Part shown: positions 1 through 5,791 of the stretch, in pieces
How positions within the stretch are numbered: the stretch's first letter is position 1
Layout of the letters: each line of letters begins with the position of its first letter
DNA from: Pseudomonadota bacterium
GTDB taxonomy: Bacteria; Pseudomonadota; Gammaproteobacteria; Pseudomonadales; UBA5518
Length of the DNA: 5,791 bases
Direction of reading: 5' to 3'
Assembly (NCBI GenBank): GCA_022705125.1
Contig: JAKJFB010000198.1
Coordinates: 1-5,791 of the forward strand
Position numbers and translations under genes: made by a program
The notes under the pieces: model-generated
What the model was told of the DNA's origin: nothing
What the model saw: the letters and a program-made list of their open reading frames with translations, nothing else
Databases searched by the model: none

Positions 1-947
1 CGCAGCACCGCCTCGGCGTGCCCGGTGAGCTCCTCCAGCGCGGCGGCGGATTGATCGGGGCGCACCAGCTGCACCAGCTCGACCTTCTCGAACTGGTGCT
101 GGCGGATCATGCCGCGCTGGTCCTTGCCGTAGCTGCCCGCCTCGCTGCGAAAACACGGCGTGTGACAGACCATGCGCCGCGGCAGCGCGGCGGCGTCCTC
201 GACGATGGCATCGCGCGCGAGGTTGGTTACCGGCACCTCGCCCGTCGGGATCAGGTAGTAGCCCTCGTCGATGCCGAGGCGGAACAGGTCCTCGGCGAAC
301 TTCGGCAGCTGGCCGGTGCCGAAGAGCGCATCGGCGTTGACCATGTAGGGCACGTTCAGCTCCTCGTAGCCGTGCTCGGCGGTGTGCAGGTCCAGCATGA
401 ACTGGATCAGCGCGCGGTGCAGCCGAGCGATCTCGCCGCGCAGCACCACGAAGCGCGAACCGGTCAGCCGCGCGCCGGCATCGAAATCCATCGCCGCCCC
501 GCGCGCGCCGAGATCGACGTGGTCGCGCACCGGGAAATCGAAGACGCGCGGCGTGCCCCAGCGCAGGACCTCGACGTTGTGCTCCTCGGACGCACCCTCG
601 GGCACGTCGGCATCGGGCAGGTTCGGGATCGCCGCGAGGAAGGCATCGAGCTCGGCGTGGATGACCTCGCCCTCCTCGCGCACGCGCTCCAGCGCGCTGT
701 TGATCTCCGCCATCTCCTGCCCGGCGCGCGCCTTGGCCTCGTCGACCGGCACGCCCTCGCGCACCAGCTCGCCGATGCGCCTGGACGCCTGGTTGCGCGC
801 CGCCTGCAGGCCCTGGGACTCCACGTCGCAACCCTTGCGCCGCTCCTCAAGCGCGCGGTACTGCGCGATATCCAGCGTGAAGCGCTTGCGCGCGAGCGCC
901 CGCGCGACGTCCTCGGCATCCTGGCGCAAGGTCTTTGCATCGATCAT
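1..947 (-). CDS. serS: Seryl-tRNA synthetase, N-terminal 315 residues (3' end cut by window edge)
   Basis: Cytoplasmic class II aminoacyl-tRNA synthetase that charges tRNA-Ser (and tRNA-Sec) with serine via seryl-adenylate. The reading frame is open from ATG 947 to the window edge: 315 residues plus two bases of the next codon, about three quarters of the usual ~425. Residues 1-105 form the N-terminal arm, with charged heptad-like helices (LEERRKGCD near 33-41, [13 protein letters not shown] near 82-94) typical of the tRNA-binding coiled coil. The catalytic core starts near [12 protein letters not shown] (107-118). LTGSRFVVL (161-169) and the following helix fit class II motif 1. TGEVPVTN (235-242) matches the serine-binding TxE loop (T235, E237). 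[10 protein letters not shown] (265-274) with R267 and E269 is motif 2. Motif 3 lies beyond the window. The start is set by alignment with the E. coli N terminus (MLDPNLLR versus MIDAKTLR) and by a good ribosome-binding site overlapping the crcB stop. Last gene seen in the operon. Confidence 0.97.
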   Translation of the reverse strand, partial: MIDAKTLRQDAEDVARALARKRFTLDIAQYRALEERRKGCDVESQGLQAARNQASRRIGELVREGVPVDEAKARAGQEMAEINSALERVREEGEVIHAELDAFLAAIPNLPDADVPEGASEEHNVEVLRWGTPRVFDFPVRDHVDLGARGAAMDFDAGARLTGSRFVVLRGEIARLHRALIQFMLDLHTAEHGYEELNVPYMVNADALFGTGQLPKFAEDLFRLGIDEGYYLIPTGEVPVTNLARDAIVEDAAALPRRMVCHTPCFRSEAGSYGKDQRGMIRQHQFEKVELVQLVRPDQSAAALEELTGHAEAVL

Positions 948-954
948 TCCGCAA

Positions 955-960
955 TCCTCA
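955..960 (-). promoter_or_regulatory. serS ribosome-binding site built on the crcB stop codon
   Basis: On the minus strand TGAGGA (960 to 955) contains the crcB TGA stop and a Shine-Dalgarno core, 7 nt before the serS ATG at 947. This spacing supports the chosen serS start and suggests that ribosomes finishing crcB feed serS. Confidence 0.75.
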
Positions 961-1353
961 AGGGGTCCACAGCAGGCGCGCGAGCACGATACCCGCCCAC
1001 GCCCCGCCCACACACAAGCACACGCTGCCCAGCATATAGCCGAGCGCCTGCACCACGAAACCGTTCTCGATCAGCGTCACCGACTCCAGCGAGAAGGTGG
1101 AAAAGGTGGTGTACGCGCCGAGAAAGCCCACCATCGCGATGCTGCGCCAGTCCGCATGCATCACGGCGCGTTCGGCGATCAGCACGTACAGCACGCCTAT
1201 CGCCAGCGAGCCACTGACGTTGATCGCCAGCGTCGCGAACGGAAAGCGCGAGGGCCACAGCAGGTGAACCAGGTTCGCGGCACCGAAGCGCGCCAGCGCG
1301 CCCAGCGCGCCGCCCAGCGCGATGAAGAGCATGTTGCGCAGCAGGTCGGTCAT
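958..1353 (-). CDS. crcB: CrcB/Fluc-type fluoride ion channel
   Basis: Inner-membrane fluoride channel of the CrcB/Fluc family, which lets cytoplasmic fluoride escape. Known members are antiparallel dual-topology homodimers, consistent with a single gene copy here. At 131 residues it has the usual length, with four hydrophobic segments at about 5-27, 37-60, 70-93 and 100-127. Family signatures are [10 protein letters not shown] (14-23, R22), the TM2 pore asparagine N45 in [10 protein letters not shown], and TTFSTFSLE (82-90) with the two fluoride-stacking phenylalanines F84 and F87 after the broken TM3 (G79, T82). Y106 and S110 line up with the TM4 polar track. Oddities are alanine at 40 and 80, where many homologues have glycine (GTL and GG-TTFS motifs). 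It lies 9 nt after rarA and 10 nt before serS, so it has no leader for a fluoride riboswitch and is probably expressed constitutively with the operon. Older annotations call this family camphor resistance. Confidence 0.95.
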   Translation of the reverse strand: MTDLLRNMLFIALGGALGALARFGAANLVHLLWPSRFPFATLAINVSGSLAIGVLYVLIAERAVMHADWRSIAMVGFLGAYTTFSTFSLESVTLIENGFVVQALGYMLGSVCLCVGGAWAGIVLARLLWTP

Positions 1354-1360
1354 CGCTCCC

Positions 1361-1365
1361 CCTCA
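1361..1365 (-). promoter_or_regulatory. crcB ribosome-binding site overlapping the rarA stop
   Basis: The rarA stop TGA (1365-1363) is followed by GGGGGAGCG and then the crcB ATG at 1353. The GAGG core (1364-1361) sits 7 nt from the ATG; the run of G offers alternative pairings closer in. The same stop-within-SD design recurs at crcB/serS. Confidence 0.7.
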
Positions 1366-2706
1366 GCCCTTGCGCGGACGGCTCGCGCCCGGATAGCGCT
1401 GGCGCGGGCTCTGCGCATCGCGCGCGCGCTGGCTGTCGAGCTTGTCGGCGATCTGCTTCTCCAGGCCGCGCGGCACCGGGTGATAGTAGCGCCGCGTGGC
1501 GAGCTCGGGCGGAAAGTAATTCTCGCCGGCCGCGTAGGCGTCTTCCTCGTCGTGGGCGTAGCGGTACTCGCCGCCGAAGCCCATTTCCTTCATCAGGCGC
1601 GTCGGCGCGTTGCGCAGGTGCAACGGCACCTCGTAGCTCGGCGACTGCTGCACCTCGGCGCGCGCGGCGCCGAAAGCCGTGTATACCGCGTTGCTCTTCG
1701 GCGCGCAGGCGAGGTAGGCCAGCGCCTGGGCGATCGCGAGCTCGCCCTCGGGGCTGCCGAGGCGCTCCTGCGTGTCCCAGGCCGCCAGCGCCATCGTGAG
1801 TCCGCGCGGATCGGCATTGCCGATGTCCTCGGTGGCCATGCGCACCACGCGCCGCGCGATGTAGAGGGGGTCGCAGCCGCCGTCGAGCATGCGCGCCAGC
1901 CAGTACAGCGTCGCATCGGGCGAGCCGCCGCGCACCGCCTTGTGCAGCGCCGAGATCTGGTCGTAGAAGATGTCGCCGCCCTTGTCGAAGCGCCGCGGAT
2001 CGCCGCCCAGCACCTCGCGCAGCACCGCGTCGTCGATCACCCCGGCGCCGGCGAGATCCGCCGCGATCTCCAGCAGGTTCAGCGCGCGGCGCGCATCGCC
2101 GTCGGCCGCGCGCGCGATGCGCCCGAGCTCGAGCGGCTCCACGGCCAGGCCGCGTGCGCGCAACGGCTCGTCGTTCACCAGCGCGTGCGCCAGCACCGCC
2201 TCGATCGCCTCCTCGCTCATGGGGCGCAGACGGTAGACGCGCGCGCGCGAGAGCAGCGCGCCGTTCAGTTCGAAGGACGGGTTCTCGGTGGTGGCGCCGA
2301 TGAAGATCACGGTGCCGTCCTCGACGAACGGCAGGAAGGCGTCCTGCTGGGCCTTGTTGAAGCGGTGCACCTCGTCGACGAACAGGATGCTGCGCCGCCC
2401 GCTCGCGGCGCGCTCGGCGCGCGCCCCGTCGATGGCCGCGCGGATCTCCTTCACGCCGGAAAGCACCGCGGAAATGCTCTGGAAGTGCGCGCCGGTGGTC
2501 TCGGCGAGCATGCGCGCCAGCGAGGTCTTGCCGACGCCGGGCGGCCCCCACAGGATCATCGAGTGCACGACGCCCGAGCGGATTGCGTTGCTGAGCGGCT
2601 TGTCCGGGCCGAGCAGGTGCTCCTGGCCGAAGAAGTCTTCCGGGCGCCGGGGCCGCATGCGCGCCGCGAGCGGCACGTAGGGCGCGGTCGCGGCCGGATC
2701 AGTCAT
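1363..2706 (-). CDS. rarA: RarA (MgsA) AAA+ ATPase, replication-associated recombination protein
   Basis: Cytoplasmic AAA+ ATPase of the RarA/MgsA/WRNIP1 family, a clamp-loader relative that acts with SSB at stalled replication forks and DNA ends. Seen in sequence: [22 protein letters not shown] (the family N terminus, from residue 12), Walker A GPPGVGKT (54-61), Walker [12 protein letters not shown] (107-117, D111/E112), sensor 1 GATTENPSF (137-145), arginine finger region LLSRARVY (151-158, R154), sensor 2 GDARRALN (203-210), and a full C-terminal tetramerisation region with the family motifs [15 protein letters not shown] (331-345) and [13 protein letters not shown] (364-376). Length is 447, the same as E. 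coli RarA. The frame is open upstream to an ATG at 2757, but that adds 17 non-homologous residues with no ribosome-binding site. ATG 2706 overlaps the end of lolA by 8 nt and has a weak GAG 7 nt upstream. It appears intact. Confidence 0.97.
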   Translation of the reverse strand: MTDPAATAPYVPLAARMRPRRPEDFFGQEHLLGPDKPLSNAIRSGVVHSMILWGPPGVGKTSLARMLAETTGAHFQSISAVLSGVKEIRAAIDGARAERAASGRRSILFVDEVHRFNKAQQDAFLPFVEDGTVIFIGATTENPSFELNGALLSRARVYRLRPMSEEAIEAVLAHALVNDEPLRARGLAVEPLELGRIARAADGDARRALNLLEIAADLAGAGVIDDAVLREVLGGDPRRFDKGGDIFYDQISALHKAVRGGSPDATLYWLARMLDGGCDPLYIARRVVRMATEDIGNADPRGLTMALAAWDTQERLGSPEGELAIAQALAYLACAPKSNAVYTAFGAARAEVQQSPSYEVPLHLRNAPTRLMKEMGFGGEYRYAHDEEDAYAAGENYFPPELATRRYYHPVPRGLEKQIADKLDSQRARDAQSPRQRYPGASRPRKG

Positions 2707-3322
2707 CGTGCAGCTCGTCGACCCCGGGTGGAGCCTCGAAGCGGAAGGTGGCGTCATCGACGGCGCCCGCGGGCTGCACCTCCGAGAACTCCACCTCGGT
2801 GCGCTGGCCCAGGCCGTCGGCGATCACCAGTTGCTCCAGCACCCCGGCGCGAAACTGCACGGCCAGCGCGGCGAACAGCCCGCCCGGCTCGCGCGGCAGC
2901 AGGTCGAAGCGTTCCTTGCCGGCAGGCGCCGCGGCGCTGCGGATCTCGAACTGCTTTTCGACCGCGGCGATCTCGCCGCTGAGCAGCAGCGAGGGCACCT
3001 GGTCGGCACGACGGTCGAGCGGGCGTACCACCACCTGCGCGAGGTCGGCGTCGTACTGCCACACGGTCGCGCCGTCGCTGACCACGAGCTGCTCGAACGG
3101 GTCGGTGGTTTCCCAGCGAAAGCGCCCCGGGTGCGCGAGCAGCACGCGCCCGCTGCTCTCCTGCATCACTTCGCCGCCCTCGTCGATCAGGCGCTGCGAG
3201 AACCCGGCCTCGATGCGCTGCATGCCGGCGAGCAGTGCGCCGAGGCGCGTGGCGGCGGCGCTGTCGGCCAGCGCGTGGGAACACAGCAAGACGAGCGCTG
3301 CGAGAGCGGCAATTCGCGACAC
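2699..3322 (-). CDS. lolA: Outer-membrane lipoprotein carrier protein LolA
   Basis: Periplasmic chaperone that takes lipoproteins from the LolCDE transporter in the inner membrane and passes them to LolB (or the outer membrane); none of these partners is in this window. The 207-residue product begins with a signal peptide: an R at 3, a hydrophobic core of about residues 4-14, and a likely signal peptidase I site after ALA (17-19), giving a mature protein from D20. C14 is not in a lipobox, so LolA itself is not a lipoprotein. Family motifs are AGFSQRL (39-45), the [14 protein letters not shown] stretch (58-71, with the conserved FRW arginine R68), [17 protein letters not shown] (81-97), and the C-terminal FEAPPGVD (195-202). 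The start is GTG: reading upstream in frame meets the ftsK TGA with no other start codon between, and AGGTG lies 5 nt before the GTG. It follows ftsK by 18 nt and overlaps rarA by 8 nt. Confidence 0.95.
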   Translation of the reverse strand: MSRIAALAALVLLCSHALADSAAATRLGALLAGMQRIEAGFSQRLIDEGGEVMQESSGRVLLAHPGRFRWETTDPFEQLVVSDGATVWQYDADLAQVVVRPLDRRADQVPSLLLSGEIAAVEKQFEIRSAAAPAGKERFDLLPREPGGLFAALAVQFRAGVLEQLVIADGLGQRTEVEFSEVQPAGAVDDATFRFEAPPGVDELHDD

Positions 3323-3327
3323 GGGAA

Positions 3328-3332
3328 CACCT
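3328..3332 (-). promoter_or_regulatory. lolA ribosome-binding site supporting a GTG start
   Basis: AGGTG (3332 to 3328 on the minus strand) precedes the GTG at 3322 by 5 nt. With the in-frame ftsK stop just upstream, this fixes the lolA start at GTG. Confidence 0.65.
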
Positions 3333-3340
3333 GCAGTGGG

Positions 3341-5722
3341 TCAGTGGGCGGGCGGCGGGGGGGCCAGAACTTCACGGCTGCCGTTGCTGTTCATGGCGCT
3401 GACCACGCCCGCGGCCTCCATGGCCGCCTCGTCGTAGAGGCCGTCGCCCTCGGGATCCTCGCTGGCCTCCCCGGGGAGCAGCGCCAGCGGCGAGGAGGCG
3501 CTCTCCTCGAGGATGCCATCGATGTAGTTGGGGCTCGAGTTCGCGCGCAGGTTCGCCACCACGCGGTGCACCTCGGCGTCGGAAACGAAGGCGCCGTGCA
3601 CACGGATCGGCACGCCGCTGCCGGGCGGCAGGTACAGCATGTCGCCGTGCCCGAGCAGCTGCTCGGCCCCGCCCTGGTCGAGGATGGTGCGCGAATCGAT
3701 CTTCGAGGAGACCTGGAAGGCCATGCGCGTCGGGATGTTGGCCTTGATCAGGCCGGTGATCACGTCGACCGAGGGGCGCTGGGTGGCGAGGACCAGGTGG
3801 ATGCCGGCGGCGCGCGCCTTTTGCGCGATGCGCGCGATCAACTCCTCGACCTTCTTGCCGACGATCATCATCATGTCGGCGAATTCGTCGATCACCACCA
3901 CGATCGCGGGCAGCGCCTCCAGCGTCGGGGGCGTGGCGAGCTGCTCCTCCTCGGTGATGAACACCATGGGGTCGGGCGTCCAGAACGGATCGGCGATCGG
4001 CTCGCCGGCCTCGATGGCATCGAGCACCTTGCGGTTGAAACCCGCGAGATTGCGCACGCCCATCGCCGCCATCAGCTTGTAGCGGCGCTCCATCTCCGCC
4101 ACGCACCAGCGCAGCCCGTTGGCGGCGTCCTTCATGTCCGTGATCACGGGGGTCAGCAGGTGCGGGATGCCCTCGTAGACCGAGAGCTCCAGCATCTTCG
4201 GGTCGACCATGATCAGGCGCACGTCCGCGGGCGTCGACTTGTACAGCAGCGAGAGCAGCATCGCGTTGACGCCCACCGACTTGCCCGAACCGGTGGTGCC
4301 CGCGACCAGCAGGTGCGGCATGCGCGCCAGATCGACCACCATCGGCTCGCCCGAGATGTCGTAGCCGAGCGCGAGCGTCAGCGGCGACTTCGAGGCCTCG
4401 TAGGCGCGCGAGGCGAGCACGTCGCCGAGCAGCACCGTCTCGCGGTCCTCGTTGGGGATCTCGATGCCGACCACCGACTTGCCCGGGATCACCTCGACCA
4501 CGCGCACGCTGATCACCGCGAGCGAGCGCGCGAGGTCCTTGACCAGGTTGCTGATGCGGCTGACCTTCACGCCGGGCGCGGGCTGGATCTCGAAGCGCGT
4601 GATCACCGGCCCCGGCAGTACCGAGACCACCTTGGCCTCGACACCGAAATCGCGCAGCTTGATCTCGAGCAGCCGCGACATCGCCTCGAGCGCCTCGGCC
4701 GAGAAGCCGCGCTGTTTGCTCCTGTCGGCCATGTCGAGCAGGCCGAGCGGCGGCAGCGTCGTGCCGGCGGCGCTGAACAGGGCACCCTGCTTTTCGCGCT
4801 GCAGGCGCTCGCCCTGCGATTCCTTGCGTTTTTCGGGCAGGCGGATCTCCGGCGTCGTGCGGCTCTGCGGTGCGTCGCTCATTTCCGGCGTCACGCGCAT
4901 CCCGGGCGTGGCCGGCAGGTCCATCGGCACATCGTCCAGCACCGGTTCGCGCCGGGCGCGGCGCCTGCGCGGACTACTTTCTTCCAGTTCATCGGCCGTG
5001 AGCTCGCGCGCAACGGCTGCAACCCCGGGACTCGACCCGGGCTGGTCGTCCTGCTCGCCCGCGGGCTCCCCGCGCGGCATGCGCGCGATCGCCGCGCCGG
5101 CCAGCGGGGCCAGGCGCCCCAGCGCCGCCAGCGTGAGCCGGCCGGTGGTTTCGAGCAGCCGCCCCCACGACAGGTCGGTAAAGATGGTGACGCCGAACAG
5201 CAGCAGGGCGACCATCAGCAACTGGCTGCCCGGCAGGCCGAAGGCGCGCTGGCACACCTGCGCCAGGGTTTCGCCGAGCATGCCGCCGATGCCGAAGGGC
5301 AGCAGCGTGGTCGCGCTGCCCTTGATCGCCAGCAGACCGGTGCCGGCGAGCACCACCAGCACAAAGCCGACACTGCGGATCGATACCAGCAGCCAGTCGA
5401 ACACGAAAGGGGACTGGCGGTCGCGCACCAGCGCCCAGGCGCGGAAACCGAGCAGCACCGGGAACAGGTAGGCGACGTAGCCGAACAGCGAGAGCAGCAC
5501 GTCGGCAATCCACGCGCCCGCGGCGCCCGCGGAGTTGCTGATCCCGGCGCCATTGCCGGTGCTCGACCAGCCCGGATCGCCGACGCTGTAGGTGCCGATG
5601 GCGAGCAGCAGGTACGCCGCCAGCGCGACCCAGGCGATCATCAGCCCCTCGCGCAAGCCGTGCTGCAGAATGGGGGGCAGCGTCCTTGCGGCTACCGTCG
5701 ATGCGCCTCGTGTCCTGGCCAA
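3341..5722 (-). CDS. ftsK: DNA translocase FtsK, motor intact, gamma domain internally deleted
   Basis: Divisome-anchored, ATP-driven DNA pump that clears the terminus region and, in E. coli, activates XerCD at dif. Its 793 residues resemble the short Pseudomonas-type FtsK. The N terminus holds about four membrane segments (26-44, 70-96, 117-135, 167-183), ending in the family motif [14 protein letters not shown] short charged, proline-containing linker (about 214-335) follows. The alpha/beta motor runs from about 340 to 740: Walker A GTTGSGKS (475-482), [17 protein letters not shown] (506-522), Walker [14 protein letters not shown] (607-619), [20 protein letters not shown] (646-665) and [19 protein letters not shown] (673-691). 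The gamma domain (from 761) is abnormal: LYDEA (762-766) joins directly to [15 protein letters not shown], skipping about 31 residues found in homologues. The start is TTG at 5722; I found no in-frame ATG at the expected N terminus, and AGAGGA lies 9 nt upstream. First gene of the apparent operon, 18 nt before lolA. Confidence 0.96.
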   Translation of the reverse strand: MARTRGASTVAARTLPPILQHGLREGLMIAWVALAAYLLLAIGTYSVGDPGWSSTGNGAGISNSAGAAGAWIADVLLSLFGYVAYLFPVLLGFRAWALVRDRQSPFVFDWLLVSIRSVGFVLVVLAGTGLLAIKGSATTLLPFGIGGMLGETLAQVCQRAFGLPGSQLLMVALLLFGVTIFTDLSWGRLLETTGRLTLAALGRLAPLAGAAIARMPRGEPAGEQDDQPGSSPGVAAVARELTADELEESSPRRRRARREPVLDDVPMDLPATPGMRVTPEMSDAPQSRTTPEIRLPEKRKESQGERLQREKQGALFSAAGTTLPPLGLLDMADRSKQRGFSAEALEAMSRLLEIKLRDFGVEAKVVSVLPGPVITRFEIQPAPGVKVSRISNLVKDLARSLAVISVRVVEVIPGKSVVGIEIPNEDRETVLLGDVLASRAYEASKSPLTLALGYDISGEPMVVDLARMPHLLVAGTTGSGKSVGVNAMLLSLLYKSTPADVRLIMVDPKMLELSVYEGIPHLLTPVITDMKDAANGLRWCVAEMERRYKLMAAMGVRNLAGFNRKVLDAIEAGEPIADPFWTPDPMVFITEEEQLATPPTLEALPAIVVVIDEFADMMMIVGKKVEELIARIAQKARAAGIHLVLATQRPSVDVITGLIKANIPTRMAFQVSSKIDSRTILDQGGAEQLLGHGDMLYLPPGSGVPIRVHGAFVSDAEVHRVVANLRANSSPNYIDGILEESASSPLALLPGEASEDPEGDGLYDEAAMEAAGVVSAMNSNGSREVLAPPPPAH
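3344..3442 (-). other. Truncated FtsK gamma (winged-helix) domain remnant
   Basis: Codons 761-793 of ftsK. Typical gamma domains run from a D-P-L-x-D-x-A-V-x-F-V helix, through a segment with motifs SISxVQR and GYNRAAR, to an I-E-x-M-E-x-x-G-x-V turn and the NGxREVLAPP wing. Here the first part (GLYDEA) and the last part ([19 protein letters not shown]) are present and family-like, but everything between A766 and A767 (junction at 3424/3425) is absent. From recalled E. coli FtsK the gap corresponds to about 31 residues ending at E1303, so it includes N1296 and R1300, reported for KOPS and/or XerD contacts. The frame is kept, so translation reaches the normal C terminus. Confidence 0.8.
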
Positions 5723-5731
5723 GCTCTCTGG

Positions 5732-5737
5732 TCCTCT
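5732..5737 (-). promoter_or_regulatory. Probable ftsK ribosome-binding site
   Basis: AGAGGA (5737 to 5732, minus strand) lies 9 nt before the TTG start at 5722 and only 3 nt after the 5741-5760 palindrome. A second, closer purine run (AGAGAG) abuts the TTG too tightly to be the main site. Confidence 0.5.
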
Positions 5738-5740
5738 GCG

Positions 5741-5760
5741 GGCCTCCGCGCGCGGAGGCC
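5741..5760. repeat. Perfect 20-nt palindrome in the ftsK leader
   Basis: The two halves GGCCTCCGCG and CGCGGAGGCC are exact reverse complements with no spacer, and the match stops at both ends (5740/5761 do not pair). In ftsK mRNA it could fold as an 8-bp, GC-only stem with a GCGC loop ending 3 nt before the ribosome-binding site. No T-run follows on either strand, so it is not a canonical intrinsic terminator. It could be an operator for a dimeric regulator, an RNA hairpin affecting translation or decay, or chance in GC-rich DNA. The remaining leader (5761-5791) shows no promoter boxes that I can defend. Confidence 0.6.
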
Positions 5761-5791
5761 ATCCTGTGAAACCGCGGTCGTTGCGGGTAGA

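Noticed and set aside
18..1217. A 399-codon plus-strand frame opposite serS and crcB
   Set aside because: It is the codon-bias mirror of serS. Its composition is Leu/Ala/Arg/His-rich without motifs, and it has no independent support.
1285..1325. Repeated CCAGCGCG-like units at the start of crcB
   Set aside because: They encode the conserved Gly/Ala/Leu-rich first helix ([11 protein letters not shown]). The repetition is explained by the protein sequence and the GC-rich codon choice.
944..2551. A 535-codon minus-strand frame overlapping rarA and crcB
   Set aside because: It is the alternate frame of rarA: Arg/Ala/Gly-rich, with no start signal and no domain. The rarA frame carries the full set of AAA+ motifs.
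382..2982. An 866-codon open frame on the plus strand, antisense to serS, crcB, rarA and lolA
   Set aside because: It crosses four well-identified minus-strand genes. Its product is an Arg/Ala/His-rich low-complexity protein with no recognisable domain. Long antisense frames are expected in GC-rich DNA with strong third-position bias.
5741..5760. The palindrome as a Rho-independent terminator
   Set aside because: No T-run follows on either strand and there is no natural loop, so it lacks the features of an intrinsic terminator.
4989..5762. A minus-strand frame starting at ATG 5762 and overlapping the ftsK 5' part, considered as the true start or a sign of a frameshift
   Set aside because: The frame differs from ftsK and encodes Arg/Ala-rich sequence, while the ftsK frame gives a family-like N terminus with membrane segments directly after the TTG. 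No frameshift is needed.

Overview
This window is a tightly packed block of five genes, all on the minus strand. In transcription order they are ftsK (DNA translocase), lolA (periplasmic lipoprotein chaperone), rarA (AAA+ replication-recombination ATPase), crcB (fluoride channel) and serS (seryl-tRNA synthetase, cut by the left window edge). Base composition is very GC-rich, with strong G/C preference at third codon positions. The order ftsK-lolA-rarA-crcB-serS, and FtsK, LolA, RarA and SerS sequences close to the Escherichia/Pseudomonas types, point to a high-GC gammaproteobacterium. I cannot name the genus.

Layout from right to left: about 70 nt of leader (5723-5791) holds a perfect 20-nt palindrome (5741-5760) followed by an AGAGGA ribosome-binding site. 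ftsK begins at a TTG (5722) and ends at 3341. After 18 nt lolA starts at a GTG (3322) and ends at 2699. rarA starts inside the last codons of lolA (ATG at 2706, 8-nt overlap). crcB follows 9 nt after the rarA stop, and serS 10 nt after the crcB stop. In both of these last junctions the TGA stop is part of a TGAGG Shine-Dalgarno sequence 7 nt from the next ATG. There is no room for internal terminators, and I see no internal promoter or fluoride riboswitch. The block therefore looks like one operon with translational coupling. No tRNA, rRNA, CRISPR array, insertion sequence or phage gene is visible, and no undescribed multi-gene system.

The genes share a housekeeping theme rather than one pathway. 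FtsK links division to chromosome segregation, RarA acts at stalled forks, LolA serves outer-membrane lipoprotein traffic, CrcB exports fluoride and SerS charges tRNA-Ser.

The most notable observation is in FtsK. The membrane domain and motor are complete, but the C-terminal gamma winged-helix domain appears to lack about 31 residues, in frame. The protein goes directly from the first helix (LYDEA) to the end of the recognition helix and the wing (AMEAAGVV...[10 protein letters not shown]). The missing piece is the part that reads KOPS sequences and contacts XerD in Escherichia coli. This is either a real domain-disabling deletion or a sequence/assembly artefact.
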